NCBI GenBank assembly: GCA_000697055.1
Contig: JNDT01001505.1
Location: forward strand, 1 to 30,569
DNA length: 30,569 bases
Origin: Saksenaea vasiformis B4078
Taxonomy: Eukaryota > Mucoromycota > Mucoromycetes > Mucorales > Saksenaeaceae
Reading direction: 5' to 3'
Position 1 is the first letter of the stretch; the number at the start of each line of letters is the position of its first letter. Under the pieces are notes generated by a model, which ran no database searches, had not been told where the DNA came from, and was given only the letters and a program-made list of their open reading frames with translations. Both the position numbers and the translations under genes were made by a program. Positions 1 to 10,181 of this stretch are shown here, in pieces.

Positions 1-198
1 TGTCTTGAGGCTGACACAATGATTCCGACTATTTACCTGAAAATGACAAAAACAGGTGAATTGTCGGTACCTATTCCCATAGTGTTTGACATGACAATAC
101 TTCGGATGAACATTCGTTACATTAAATCTCTTGCGTTTACTCTTGAAGATGATAATGTCTTTGTCTTTACACCAACGTGTCATTTTGCTACATTATAG
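1..198 (+). CDS. 3' end of an unrecognised gene, cut by the left edge
   Basis: Frame 1 is open from the first base to a TAG at 196-198 (65 codons). The visible tail is ordinary mixed-composition protein: a basic/polar stretch, then LSVPIPIVFDM and a C-terminus rich in F, V and T (DDNVFVFTPTCHF). I do not recognise the family. The true start and any upstream exons lie outside the window. The reading could be a chance open frame, although its hydrophobic/charged alternation looks coding. AT-rich non-coding DNA follows. Confidence 0.4.
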   Translation, partial: CLEADTMIPTIYLKMTKTGELSVPIPIVFDMTILRMNIRYIKSLAFTLEDDNVFVFTPTCHFATL

Positions 199-255
199 TG
201 TTATAGATGTTAGATAACCTACCCTTTTCAATTTTGGTGTGAGACAAAGTGATAA

Positions 256-462
256 AGAGAAAAAAGACTGTTCCAGAGATCAAGGTATTCTTTGGCCGTT
301 TGTCGAAGGGTTTACAGTAATAAGCGTTATACCAACCGGGAGAGGCTTAATGCCACGATATTAGGCGCCATATCTAAGCTTGCTATGATAGCGATACCAC
401 TAAGAAAGCTTGAGGAATTTTCCGCATCTAAAAGGAGAGACCTCGAACGGATAAAGCAATAA
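256..462 (+). pseudogene. Coding remnant of unknown gene, left of the CACTA element
   Basis: The frame is open from about 256 to a TAA at 460-462. The last ~50 residues look coding: YTNRERLNATILGAISKLAM, then a Leu/Lys/Glu-rich end with RDLERIKQ before the stop. No ATG-started ORF covers it on the plus strand, so it would be a terminal exon or a fragment. It ends about 80 bp left of the CACTA element and may belong to the same disrupted locus as the remnant on the other side (5605-6680). Function unknown. Confidence 0.3.
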
Positions 463-554
463 TTATCGAGATGGAAATTAAAGAATTTTGCGTTCTTGTA
501 CACCAAAGTACCTAAAACCTCACTAACGTTGGTCATTGCCACCATGGGAAAATG

Positions 555-870
555 GGAATCTGGAGGAATCTGGAGGAATCTGAATGTCTTCAATTTCAGA
601 CTTCGGAATCTGGAGGAATCTGAAGGAATCTGGAAAAATCAAGTGATTCAATACTGAATAGAAATACGATTTACGCACGTTATAGCAGAAGTTGATTGCT
701 ATTAATTCTATATAATGTTTTATAATTGCAAATATCAAGCAAAACAAACGATTTAACATTGTAAGACAAAGGAATCTGGAGGAATCTGGAAGATACTGGA
801 AATCTTCAAGGGGAATCTGAATGAATCTGGAAGTCTTTATGGGGGAATCTGGAGGATACTGAAACTCTTC
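555..870 (+). repeat. Left subterminal repeats of the CACTA element
   Basis: Two clusters of the 10-mer GGAATCTGGA and one-base variants (GGATACTGGA, GGAATCTGAA) lie at 555-635 and 771-870, separated by about 135 bp of AT-rich DNA. All are in the same orientation. CACTA elements carry short subterminal repeats bound by their accessory protein, and these fit that role. They also create spurious minus-strand ORFs rich in PPDS and RFLQIP. Confidence 0.85.
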
Positions 871-985
871 AAGTTGAAACCTGAGGATATAAGATGTTCT
901 ACGTTCTTCCATGAGTATTAGTAATGCACAACTATAAAAATAGTCCCTTTGACAAAAGCTATTCTCCTATAAACTTCAAGCCACC

Positions 986-3963
986 ATGCAACACAAACGG
1001 AGGCGCCTAAACAAGACCGTTATTCTCTGTTCCGCTTGTGGTCAATACTATGACAGGGCAAATACTAGCGAATTGGAGCATGCATACAGCTGCGGCGAAA
1101 ATCAAGCTACAGAAGAGCTTAGACAAATGCTATCGGCAGATCATAATGCCATTCACGGCTCCAGAATCCCTGTTCTCGCAGCGGAACAACAGGAAACTGC
1201 AAACACAGAAAGCAACAGTGACAGTTCAACAGCGATGGCTCATAGTGATGAAGTTAGAACCAAGAATAACATACTTTACCATGCTAAACTGAATACTCGA
1301 TAGGCTCGTGAACAACTGGAAACATCAAACGATCTCTGCGAACTATGATTACGACTTCGACGAAGACTGGTCTGAAGACACTTTTCGGCCCGAGCAACAT
1401 CACAATGAACAACTTCTTCCTGAAAACGACGTGATAGATACCAGCTTACCAGATAGTATCCAAACCAATAGCCAATCTACACAACCTATAAATGTCTCGT
1501 TCGATTCAGCAATCCCTGAAAAGCCTAACATAGCCACAGCTTTCAGCTTGAGGATGTTCCAACTCGCCAAGGAATACAACGTGCCACGGCAATACTATGA
1601 TGAGCAAGTGAAGCTGATAAACGAGTGGAATGTCTATCAAAACGTCCCAAAAATATTATCACACCATTCATCCAAGGAGGCGTTCACCAAACGATACCCA
1701 GTCAAGGCGACGGCATATGACGCCTGCAAGAATGGCTGCAAGATGTTCACCAAGCAAGACAAAGCAACGACATGCAGCCATTGCGGCGCACCTCGCTATG
1801 TCGAGCTGGATCAAACGAAGGTAGTTGTTCTTACTGTCGAACTCTACTGAAATTACCTGTATGATAAAACCATCCTATATCGTTAAACAACTACCACTCT
1901 CTCAGCAATTAGGCTTACTGCTGACTGACCGAAATACTAGCGAACTGCTGAGGTTCCGTTCCAAACGACAGCCAAATCCAGATGGTGTCTACGAGGACAT
2001 ATTCGATGGTGATGTCTATAAGTCTATGGCGGGAAGGAATATCTTTGGTGACTTGGATATCGCGCTGGGTATGTTTGTTGATGGATTCAGACCCCACGCA
2101 CGTGGGCGCTCGATTATGACGATGGTACTCCTTGTCATCATGAACCTTCCTCCAGAGATCCATTACGAGCTCAACAGAATGATCCAAGTCTGTATCGTCC
2201 CAGGAGAGAAAGCCCCAAAAGATCTGTTCAGCTACCTTGCTCCAATGCTTTCAGAATTGAAGAAAATGCAAAGCGCTGGTTTATATGTTCGACGAGGCAA
2301 TGAGGAGTACCGAGTGAAAGTCCAGTTGATGTTTGCATCTGGAGACATCTCTGGAATTGCAAAGCTGATGCATCATCGTGGACATAATTACAGATATGGT
2401 TGCCGTATCTGCTTGATCAAAGGCACCCGACGCAATCCTGCCCATGAAGATGAAAGCGATGAAGGTAAAAAAAAAATCAGCAACAACGCAATAAAAAAAT
2501 ACTAAATGAAGAAATAGATGCCGAAACGTTGAAAAGCTGCTGCTTTATACCCGACAACCACCGTTACCCGCTCCGATCGAAAGATTATCTGGTGAACGGC
2601 AATGAAGAGCAGGGTATTATGAGCAAGTGCCCATTCAGCGATCTGTACGGATTCAATGGCTCCTTCTTCTTCGGTATGGATGAGATGCATTTGATAGGCC
2701 ATGGTATAGGGAAGCAAACATGGGATCTGATATCAGGGCGATTTGGAAAGGACCATGCTCTCTACCTATCACCTGCCGTCAGACAGGCGATTGGGAAGAA
2801 GATAGCCGAAATCAGATTCCCCCGAGTTTCAACAGCAGCTGGAATAATGTCGAAAATATCTCTGGCCAGTTCAAAGCGGTGGATTGGATCGAGTTCCTCC
2901 TGTATATCGTCCCAACCATTGTCGCAGAACACATCGTGGACAACAGCGCCAGAGCTGCCCTACTGGATTTGGTTAATGCATGCTCTCTTGCTGAGCAATG
3001 GACCTTAAGCACTGCCGAACTAAGGTCCATCGACAACAGTGTAAAATCATGGCTCAGCTACCTCGTTGGACAACCCAAGATCAGTAGATCAGTGTTCACC
3101 GTCACCCAACATTACCTGACGCATATTACTTCGGTGGTGAAGCATCTGGGCCCTCTGCGCGCTATTAGTGCACGTCCAATGGAGAGAGCAATCGGCGAGT
3201 ATTCTAGCCGCATCAAATCCCGTGTTAAGCCAGGAGAAAATGCGGCCAACGTCATGCATGTTCTGTCAGCTTCTCGCCACTTAACGCGGATCTATAGCGA
3301 AGACACGTTGCAGTTCCAGAAAAGCAGCATAGTTCGTGAAAATGACCGCGTTCTGACCGCAACAAACGACGAAGACGACGTGGATGCATCAGAACTATGG
3401 GGCCCCTTTATGATGGATATCAACATTGCAAATATTGGTGGAGATGGATTCCAATTGGACCTGGAACACCTTCTTCGACGATTTTGGTCAATCTTCACCA
3501 GCAAAACGATTGCCATCAGCCCACAATATCAGCCGCAGCACGCTTGTGGAAGTCAACAGGAGAGGTCACAGGATGTCTGATGCTGGCTTCAAGAGGTGCA
3601 AGTAAGGCATCTCACATGGTGAATATGGTGCTGGACGTGGACAGAAACAGTAGAAGAAACCCCCAGATAAGAAGGTCCGCGCGTATATACTTTGGCAAGG
3701 TGTATTTATACTTTAAGCATGTTCATGGTCACCATGCACAGCTGCTTGCTCTTGTCTGTATCTACGACGCCAAACTCACCACATCAGGATTCCCTTATAT
3801 GCAACCTTCAGCTCCTAGCCAGTTCTGTGTCATTCGCGTGGAAGATATTGAGTGCATGACAGGGTGGATATCTGGTAGCTCTGGAAGAACGTATATTGTG
3901 TGGCCGCATATGCGGAAATGCAAAGAAGCGGAATTGGGAAAGCTAGCTGACCTTGATAACTAG
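986..3963 (+). pseudogene. CACTA Tnp2-type transposase, frame-broken
   Basis: Successive plus-strand frames together resemble the transposase of CACTA/En-Spm elements. In order: an N-terminal acidic region with CSACGQYYD; KNGCKMFTKQD followed by CSHCGAPRY (a CxxC pair typical of the Tnp2 N-terminus); KQLPLSQQLGLLL; PDGVYEDIFDG; FVDGFRPHARGRS; RYGCRICLIKG; DEMHLIGHGIGKQ; and a DUF4218-like part (HYLTHITSVVKHLGPLRAIS, then RPMERAIGEYSSRIKSRVKP). A convincing intron lies at 2465-2517 (branch TACTAAATG), and a possible 85-bp one at 1821-1905. Frame breaks remain near 1304, near the C-run at about 2820, and near 3500. The ATG at 986 is the best start. The copy is unlikely to make active protein. 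Confidence 0.7.
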
Positions 3964-4071
3964 TCATGATTTGACCAAAAAAACTTTTTTAGTTCCTTTC
4001 TTTCGTGTTTACTGTCTTTTCCCTTTTTTTCTCCCATTAAATCCTACTTTTTCTTTCAGCTAGTGATCGCT

Positions 4072-5114
4072 ATGGATAATAGCCAAACTTTTTTAAACAT
4101 GATCCCACAAATCTTCTCAAAGGTCGTCCAGATGTGTGATGAGATGACCGAACTAAGAAACACTGTTCAGGAACTAAAGAATGAGGTCCGCGATTTGAAG
4201 GTGCAAGTCGCTGATTTGCAGGTATTTAATATCAGGCATCTTTGTTTTACTTTTTTTTATTACTACTTAGCTGGTTCTCTACATTAATATTTCCACCCGT
4301 ATTACCCTTCTTTCTGATAGCTGCTTAATAGAAAACATCTTCCATGGAAGGAAATACCGAAGCGTCTACTTCCATTGAAGATACCGAAATGGACAATAGC
4401 CTTCGGAACATCCAGCAGCCTAAGGAGGACGATCCAAGCAGCAAGCGCTTTGGTAAAACGAAGCAGTACAGTGTGGAGCTCTTCCAATGGCTGATCAACG
4501 AGACGAAAGGTGAAAGAGAGCCAGAAGTTAGCTTATCAGAGGTGAAGATACGTCTTGCCAACGCTCGTCCTCATGTGATGTCTGTGGTGGCCAGCATCCG
4601 TTCCGACCTGGAGGAGTCCTGCCCCTGGGGAAAAGTGTTGAACGATGCAAAGGCCAAGGCCTACATTCTGCTGGAGCAGAGAGCCATCTCTGCCGGCATT
4701 CCTCTCCACAGATGTATTGGGCAGTGGGGAGCCAGGCTCATCCTCGCTAAGTATTGGAACAACACTGTCGTCCAGCCCGTTGCAGAGCGGCCCAGGACTC
4801 TGCTTCAAATGAGCAAGACGTATTGGAAGATGCAGTACCAGGTGAGTCCGGGCTCTACCCCACTGAGGACGAGCCGTCGGCTGGAAGCGACAAGGAAGGT
4901 GAAAACACGGAAGAACAGCAACAGGCTATTGGTAAGTTATTGTCAGATCGCACTTCATATCATAACGTGGTTTAAAGGCTGCATGCCGCCTCCTCCTGTG
5001 CTGTTGTTGGCACCACCGCCTGTCCTTCCAGCAGAAAAAGCTATCGCTTCTACCTCTGGCCCCAAAAGAGTAGCAAGTGGACGTCAAACCAAGTCCAAGA
5101 GACAAAAGAAATAA
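4072..5114 (+). CDS. Second gene of the CACTA element, coiled-coil accessory protein
   Basis: Exon 1 (4072-4221) starts with ATG at 4072 and encodes a heptad-like coiled coil (MTELRNTVQELKNEVRDLKV) ending DLQ. An intron at 4222-4331 (GTATTT..AATAG) joins in phase to KTSSMEGNTEAS. The next exon encodes a basic domain with YSVELFQWLINETKGE and ISAGIPLHRCIGQWG. Near 4780 the frame shifts to an acidic segment (TEDEPSAGSDKEGENTEE). A GTAAGT intron at 4932-4977 leads to a Pro-rich and Lys/Arg-rich C-terminus (SGRQTKSKRQKK), a plausible nuclear localisation signal. By position it corresponds to the TnpA/TNP1-like protein that binds subterminal repeats; that role is inference. The frame break near 4780 suggests decay or a missed feature. 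Confidence 0.5.
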
Positions 5115-5272
5115 AACATTTGCCATGTCAAACATATATATAGCTGTTTGGACCACTGTACAGTTGTCATAGTAAGGCTCAGAGATATTACAAGAGCCTG
5201 CTTTCAGCCTTTTTATGGCACTAAATTGGAAGAGATAGGGGATGATTAAGAACCAATAGCAATGTAAAACGG

Positions 5273-5487
5273 ATTCTAATGGATACTGGAGGAATCTGGC
5301 GCAGATTCCCGGGGGTGCTGGAGGATGCTGGAGGATGCTGCTTGTCTAGGAATCTGGAGGAATCTGGAGGAATCTGGAGGAATCTGAAGGATACTAGGAA
5401 TCTGGTTTCCTATTATAAGCTTAATAAAAAAATAAGAAATCAGATTCCGATTCCTCTAGGTTCCTCCAGATTCCTCCAGATTCCCCG
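5273..5487 (+). repeat. Right subterminal repeats of the CACTA element
   Basis: About ten copies of GGAATCTGGA and variants (GGATACTGGA, GGATGCTGGA) run in plus orientation at 5273-5410. After about 40 bp of AT-rich DNA come three or four copies in inverted orientation at 5446-5487 (TCCTCCAGATTCC). Thus the outermost right copies are inverted relative to the left end, while the inner right block is in the same orientation as the left end. Confidence 0.85.
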
Positions 5488-5604
5488 TTCCCACAGTGAA
5501 ACATTGAAACTCGAATTTTCCAATTGCTCGAAGGAGTGAAGTTTGGCGAACAGACGTGGTTCCGGTTTCGTCAAATTCACCTAATATCGAAGGTACTTGG
5601 ATAG

Positions 5605-6680
5605 CTTACAGAAACTCGCGTAGTGATACTGGATGCAATAGAGGACGTCAGTGACGCAGGTGGCGACCCTCTGCAGAGGTCCATGAATGGTCCGCAAAAT
5701 ATATTTAGGTGCGCTTCACTGACCCTGTAAGCAGGCTGACAGTTTTTGCAAATATATAGGGAATTTAAGCTCACAATATCAAAAGATACTATGGAGCACC
5801 AGGAATTTAAACGTCTGGCAGAGCTGGATTGCTATTTCTATGACGCTTTCATAGAGAAAAGTGATTCAGCCCAGCGAACCGTCGAAATTATCAAGCAGGT
5901 ACTCAAGATTGAAGGCGAACATAACAAGTACACAGTATCTGAAGAGGAAGCCAAAGAGGTAGAAGCTGAACAGCTAGGCAAGGCAAACTACGACTAACAG
6001 CCTGGAAATAGTACCGACAGATAATCAATAACAGACGGATCTCCCTGAGTGGCTCCGTTAAGAACTTTATTGAAAAGTATGAGTTTCTTGGTCTCGTAGT
6101 TCCCACAGTGGACGGTGCTCCTCCTACCAAGCTTCAAACGTACGTGTATCTCTTGCAAGATCTACGGTAAGCATTCGGTATATACTCATGTAAGCTTATG
6201 ACATATGATCGTGTTGTGTGTACAATAGTTTCATACGTAAACACTACGATACAGATGGGGAATCATTCTACTCGGAAGCGCTCACTGACTGCATAAAATA
6301 TACCATGCTAAACATTCACGGTGGCCCGCCGCGGCTGCAACGCAAGGGCGAAGTCATAACGAAAGAATGTATTAGCTTAATCTTTGTTATGGTAGGCTGA
6401 TACTATTATCTTATGCTTAAAAATGACCTTCAAATATCCCAATAGATGTACCATCACATTTTTAAGTTAGCAAAACAACCGAAAAAAAAATGGCGCGGAG
6501 CTCAGTCGCAACTCCTGTTGGCATAAACTATATTGCAACCTTTTGTCAAGCACGAGTAAAGTCAGTCGCAAGACAAACTGGGGTCCAATTACGGATCACG
6601 TTCAAAACACTATATACAGCTACAAGGTCCACGATGATGAAGCCAGTGTTGAGGAGCTGCTTGCTTCCTTGATATCATAA
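5605..6680 (+). pseudogene. Unknown multi-exon gene, 5' truncated, with an A9 frame break
   Basis: Five segments join in phase: 5605-5726 (VVILDAIEDVSDAGGDPLQR), 5760-5927 (EHQEFKRLAELDCYFYDAFI), 6035-6166 (VKNFIEKYEFLGLVVPTVDG), 6229-6391 (FIRKHYDTDGESFYSEALTD, then CISLIFVM) and 6446-6680, ending WGPITDHVQNTIYS...VEELLASLIS at TAA 6678-6680. Introns 6167-6228 and 6392-6445 are canonical; 5727-5759 is only 33 bp and 5928-6034 is long for this window, so those joins are less sure. In the last exon the frame shifts by one at a run of nine A (6482-6490). No start codon is evident upstream, and the CACTA element ends 107 bp away. I do not recognise the family. Confidence 0.4.
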
Positions 6681-7015
6681 AGTCAATAATAAAAATTAAT
6701 ATGATTTAGTATTGTTCGTCAAGTGACAAATGGTTTATTGTCAATCATTTAATTTGAATACTATGAAACGACCAAAGCACAGACACAGTACTTTGGGACT
6801 TTGAATGAACTTGAAGCTATTGAAAGAAAGCTGTTTCATTATGAGGTTTATAAAAGATAAAATTAATTGAAGGCTATAGGAACAACATTAATATTGATAG
6901 TACATATATAACAACTTCTAACCAAAGGTCGTTTCTGTGTAATTTTGGAGCCTTTCAAAGGCACCAAATTAATTTCAGATCAATGAAACGGGGGGGGTCT
7001 ATTCAAACAATACTA
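6681..7015. other. AT-rich intergenic DNA, no gene seen
   Basis: AT-rich sequence between the decayed gene and the MITE. It has a run of G at 6990-6997 and no ORF or splice pattern that I can support. Confidence 0.6.
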
Positions 7016-7414
7016 CAGTGCACTCCAGTACACGTCAGTCCCCCTCACTAAGTTTGGCAATTCTTGCGATGCACTACAGTAAGCATTATGTATAAGATTT
7101 GATAAAACGCATAAGATAAGAATTCTTTTTGCGGAACAAATTTGGTGGGCAGTGTCTTACAAGTCCTACAAGCAAATATTCTCGAGAAAATAATAAACAC
7201 CCTGTCTATCTAGAATATTCTTATCAAGCATCTACTGTAGCATATCTGAAGATAATTGCTGGGATCCAGCAACGAAAACTCTGTTGCAGGACGCTTCGCT
7301 TTGGGACATCGCACTATGGGGCACTCCACTGTAACCGAATTAAGCATTAGGTACTACACTCCATCCTTTTTTTGAACAATTTTGGGGGACTGGAGTGTCC
7401 CGTTGGAGTGTCCC
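7016..7414. mobile_element. TA-flanked inverted-repeat element (Tc1/mariner-type MITE)
   Basis: The left end after TA (7014-7015) begins CAGTGCACTCCAGTACACGT and continues into CAGTCCCCC. The right end, read on the minus strand from the TA at 7415-7416, begins GGGACACTCCAACGGGACAC and continues into TCCAGTCCCCC. The ends are imperfect inverted repeats of about 30 bp sharing CACTCCA and CAGTCCCCC, with TA on both sides as expected for IS630/Tc1/mariner insertion. The roughly 400-bp interior has no convincing coding potential. A further CACTCCACTGTAAC block near 7324 suggests internal rearrangement. Confidence 0.55.
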
Positions 7415-7492
7415 TAGCAATTCCCAATACGGTTTGATACTTAAGGTAAGCGAATCCTTATAGTCTCACAAATTTTCTAATCATTTTATTAG

Positions 7493-7834
7493 GTTCGTTA
7501 TTAATCATCCATACTTCACAAGTCATTCATCTATCAGAAAAGTCATCCCAGTCAATTCTATACTGGATACCATGTTTAATACCATGCGTCACCGGTTAAG
7601 GGTAGGTTTTTCAAGCTTTTTATACTATTAGCTGACTTCAAAACAGTGCACCATAGGTCACCGTAGTCACGCGGTCAAAAGGCTGATGATGGACGGCTTT
7701 TGGCTGTCCGAAGGCAAATCCTTTCGCTGTGTTCCGATTTACGAAAATTCTTGCTGCTCCAACGATTTGGTCATCCGTCAAATCTTCCACTTTATCTTAA
7801 CGCTATCGTATACTACAAGACTACAACTTTTTCT
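7493..7834 (+). CDS. Hypothetical coding exons, possibly a truncated gene
   Basis: Two segments join through a plausible 45-bp intron (7602-7646, branch GCTGAC). Exon 7493-7601 contains FTSHSSIRKVIPVNSILDTM; exon 7647-7834 contains MMDGFWLSEGKSFRCVPIYE. Upstream, a canonical acceptor (7492) and donor (7446) with branch TTCTAATC define another intron, but the exon before it hits a stop within a few codons and abuts the MITE end at 7414, which may have cut the gene. A GTAAGT donor follows at 7835, with no clear next exon. Family not recognised; could be a relic. Confidence 0.3.
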
Positions 7835-7944
7835 GTAAGTTATTCCGTCCATGTTCCCTCTCCTGGCCGTCAACACAAGAGCTGCTTGTCGCATGGATGC
7901 CGCTGCGGCGACTGTGGGGTGATCTACGGTGTCGATTTTCCGCC

Positions 7945-8005
7945 CTACTTCCTTTTTTCTTTTTTCTTTTTGCCTTTTCTTTTTCTTCATGGGAAGAAGA
8001 TCAAG
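7945..8005 (+). promoter_or_regulatory. Pyrimidine-rich tract with possible first exon
   Basis: A 45-bp run of almost only C and T (about 7945-7988) leads straight into ATGGGAAGAAGATCAAG followed by a GTAATA donor at 8006. Pyrimidine tracts just before the start are also seen at the Rho-GEF gene here. It could be the promoter and a short (possibly untranslated) 5' exon of the CHTOP-like gene that starts at 8468. No downstream acceptor can be chosen with confidence. Confidence 0.3.
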
Positions 8006-8467
8006 GTAATACGTTTTCAAATACGTTACACCACACCGAATCTTTTCTCCACTATCGATTGGTATGCGTCATTTGGGGCTTGGTCATGGCAAGATTGTCG
8101 ACATGATTTGAAAGCTGAGGAAGCTGTTTTTAATACGTACGATACTCGAAACACCGCACCTACCTGTGATTCTTTTTATTTTATTATCAGCGATACGTAC
8201 ACGATAGGCACCTTTTGCGAAGTGAAGGAAAGAAAATGGAGGATTAGTATGTGTGAGTGAGTGCATGTATGCATACATACATGTTTTGAAGAATGGGCGG
8301 TGGTTCAACAGATCACCCCACAACGTCGAAATCTAGGCTGTATATATGCGCTACGCAGCTTTTTTTTTCTTTGGATAGCAAATGCGGCGCAACATACTCT
8401 TGTAATGGTATATTGACTCATTTTTATCTTGTTCGGTTAAAAAAAGATCGTCAATATTCTACGCCCA

Positions 8468-9134
8468 ATGGCTCCTACACGAAATATATTTGCTCAATCA
8501 GCGGAGAGTGGTCGTACGGTGACTTACAGCATGGGAGGTCTCAACGAACGGTAATTATTATTACTCTAGTCAACGCATCTTGAATTTACTAATCTATAAT
8601 TGTAGATTCAGCCAGTTGGAAAAGACCCACAAGCCGTCTAATAACCAGACTCAACCACAACAGCGTCAGACAAGTGTTTTCAGTCGTATTAGAGGCGCAA
8701 AGGCTAGCACTAGCAGCTCCGTTGCTGGTCGTAAGCGTACAACTGGTATCCAAGATCGTCTTGGCAAGGTTGCAAGCGGTGGCATAAGGAAGCCAAGAAG
8801 TGGCCGCTCTCCTATGGTGGGTGTAGAACGAACTGGCCCGGCGCGTGAACGACGAGGAGGACCATCGAAAGGTAGAGCTGTAGGAGGAACAAATCAACGT
8901 GGAAATGCAGCTCGTGGAAAGTCTCGCGGAGGTAGTCGTGGTGCTGGCCGAGGGGCGAGTCGTGGCGCAAGTACTGGTGGCCGCGGAGGTGATAAGCCCA
9001 AGAAAGTTACTAGCGAAGACCTCGACAAGGCATTGGACGATTACATGATGAAGGACCCCAAGACAGCACAGTCCAAGTTGGACTTGGAGTTGACCTCGTA
9101 TATGGACGAAGCTGATATGTTGATGGATCTGTGA
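8468..9134 (+). CDS. CHTOP: CHTOP/FoP-like RNA-binding export adaptor
   Basis: Two exons (8468-8550 and 8606-9134) encode 203 aa. The 55-bp intron has GTAATT, branch TTACTAATC and TTGTAG, and joins the conserved motif LNERF (residues 25-29), the N-terminal signature of CHTOP (chromatin target of PRMT1). The middle (about 50-155) is Arg/Gly/Ser-rich with repeated RG dipeptides (SRGGSRGAGRGASRG), as in RGG RNA-binding proteins methylated by PRMT1. The C-terminus matches the FoP duplication domain, with two copies of an LDxxLxxYM-type motif (EDLDKALDDYMMKDP, KLDLELTSYMDEAD). CHTOP family members work in the nucleus with the TREX mRNA-export complex. Length is near the ~250-aa animal protein. The start is the first ATG upstream of the donor. 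Confidence 0.8.
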
Positions 9135-9274
9135 TCGATCCTTTATGTACCTGCAGCAAGAACAATGTACATGTCTTGTTTTATCTCGTAGTTGATGCAA
9201 CTTGCATCTGCAATGCTTATTCCAGAAATCGTAGCTGTTCTTTACAATCAATCTATTTCAACCGTGCCTGATCA

Positions 9275-9621
9275 ATGAAGAAGACCATTTTTCCTCTAGT
9301 TAACCACAACTTGCAGGGACCTAAAAAATTTCCTAAGGCCGACATCGTTTTTGACACCGATGAAACCTTACCTACTAGAAAAACTATGACGCTTGGACTT
9401 ACCAGTGAGTATTTTGATCGGTGAATAGCTCTCAAAATGACCAGTGTCAGAACGACGGACTGCATTAGGCTGGTGGTGATTTCCAATGAACGCACTATCG
9501 ACTTGTTGTCCTAAATGTTTAAAAAAACAAAAAAATGAAAAAAATGAAAAAAAGACCGCTTACCTCAGAAGCACCAGATGAACTCCGAATGTCCCAGTTA
9601 AATCTCAGTAGCATACTGTAA
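9275..9621 (+). CDS. Small hypothetical protein, two exons
   Basis: An ATG at 9275 opens 43 codons (MKKTIFPLVNHNLQGPKKFP, then FDTDETLPTRKTMTLGLT) ending at a strong GTGAGT donor (9405). A second segment after an acceptor at 9568 joins in phase to KAPDELRMSQLNLSSIL and a TAA, giving 60 aa. The 164-bp intron is long for this window, so a missed middle exon is possible. Composition looks coding and the codon phase is kept across the splice. Family not recognised. It starts 140 bp after the CHTOP-like gene. Confidence 0.4.
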
Positions 9622-9769
9622 GACTGGGTGTGGAAAACTGTCAATAAAAGTATCATGAAAAAGATGTGGAGGTAGAAACTATCATCGTGTGCTCTTGTCG
9701 TTTACTTTTAACAGTCTATGATGCAACCTAGTGTAAAATGGCATGCTAACTCCGGTCTTCATGTTATAA

Positions 9770-10020
9770 GATGACAGGGGCAATCCAAGGCACACTCAGT
9801 TGTACAGGATGCAGAATGTGCCACTAGATGTTTGTAACATGTTCTTCAAAGAGCATACCCACTTCAAGGAGAAGATCCTAGAAGTAGAAAATCATGATGC
9901 CTACAACCTTGTAATCGTTTATATGGACCGCAGATCGGCGTGTACAATGGCGTGGACTTGGTATTAATTGGGAATTTTGATGATCTCAGTCTTAGTCCGG
10001 GAGGCGATCGAATGACCTAG
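9770..10020 (+). pseudogene. Frameshifted coding remnant
   Basis: Frame open 9770-9967 reads VPLDVCNMFFKEHTHFKEKI and NHDAYNLVIVY. Around 9920 the coding signal passes to another frame: IGVYNGVDLVLIGNFDDLSL to a TAG at 10018-10020. Both halves look like real protein and no splice sites fit between them, so I read it as one gene broken by a small indel. It lacks a clear start, and the family is unknown. Confidence 0.3.
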
Positions 10021-10181
10021 GATAGATCTGCCAATCTCTACGCTGATAACATGTCTATGCTTCTGTCCTTGCGGTACTTCGCATTACTTTCTTTTATGCT
10101 TAATCATTTCCAAGTTGCTATGCTTTCTACACTCCTGTGTTGACGTTGATGATTTATTGAAATATATTCCTCATAACTAGC

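Larger units (their letters stand above)
540..5498 (+). mobile_element. CACTA-type (En/Spm-like) DNA transposon, degenerate, two genes
   Basis: The left end reads CACCATGGGAAAATGGGAATC at 540-560. The right end, read inward on the minus strand from 5498, is CACTGTGGGAACGGGGAATC. These are imperfect terminal inverted repeats opening with the CACT-like motif of the CACTA superfamily, and both run directly into copies of the 10-mer GGAATCTGGA. Inside lie a Tnp2-type transposase (986-3963) and a second, coiled-coil gene (4072-5114), the usual two-gene layout of CACTA elements. The 3-bp flanks do not match (TGC against AAA), so the target duplication has decayed or the exact end is slightly misplaced. 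Several frame breaks in both genes indicate an inactive copy. Confidence 0.75.

Noticed and set aside
540..900. Short regularly repeated units resembling a CRISPR or minisatellite locus
   Set aside because: Units are 10 bp without spacers and sit at both ends of a CACTA element, in a eukaryotic genome.
523..912. 129-codon minus-strand ORF rich in PPDS and RFLQIP
   Set aside because: It is a translation of the subterminal GGAATCTGGA repeats; no conserved protein character.
7700..8260. 186-codon plus-strand ORF
   Set aside because: Composition follows pyrimidine tracts (runs of F and L), with no family motif. The coding signal in this area is in another frame with introns.
8589..9251. 220-codon minus-strand ORF opposite the CHTOP-like gene
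   Set aside because: A Ser/Thr/Cys-rich shadow of the Arg/Gly-rich coding strand.
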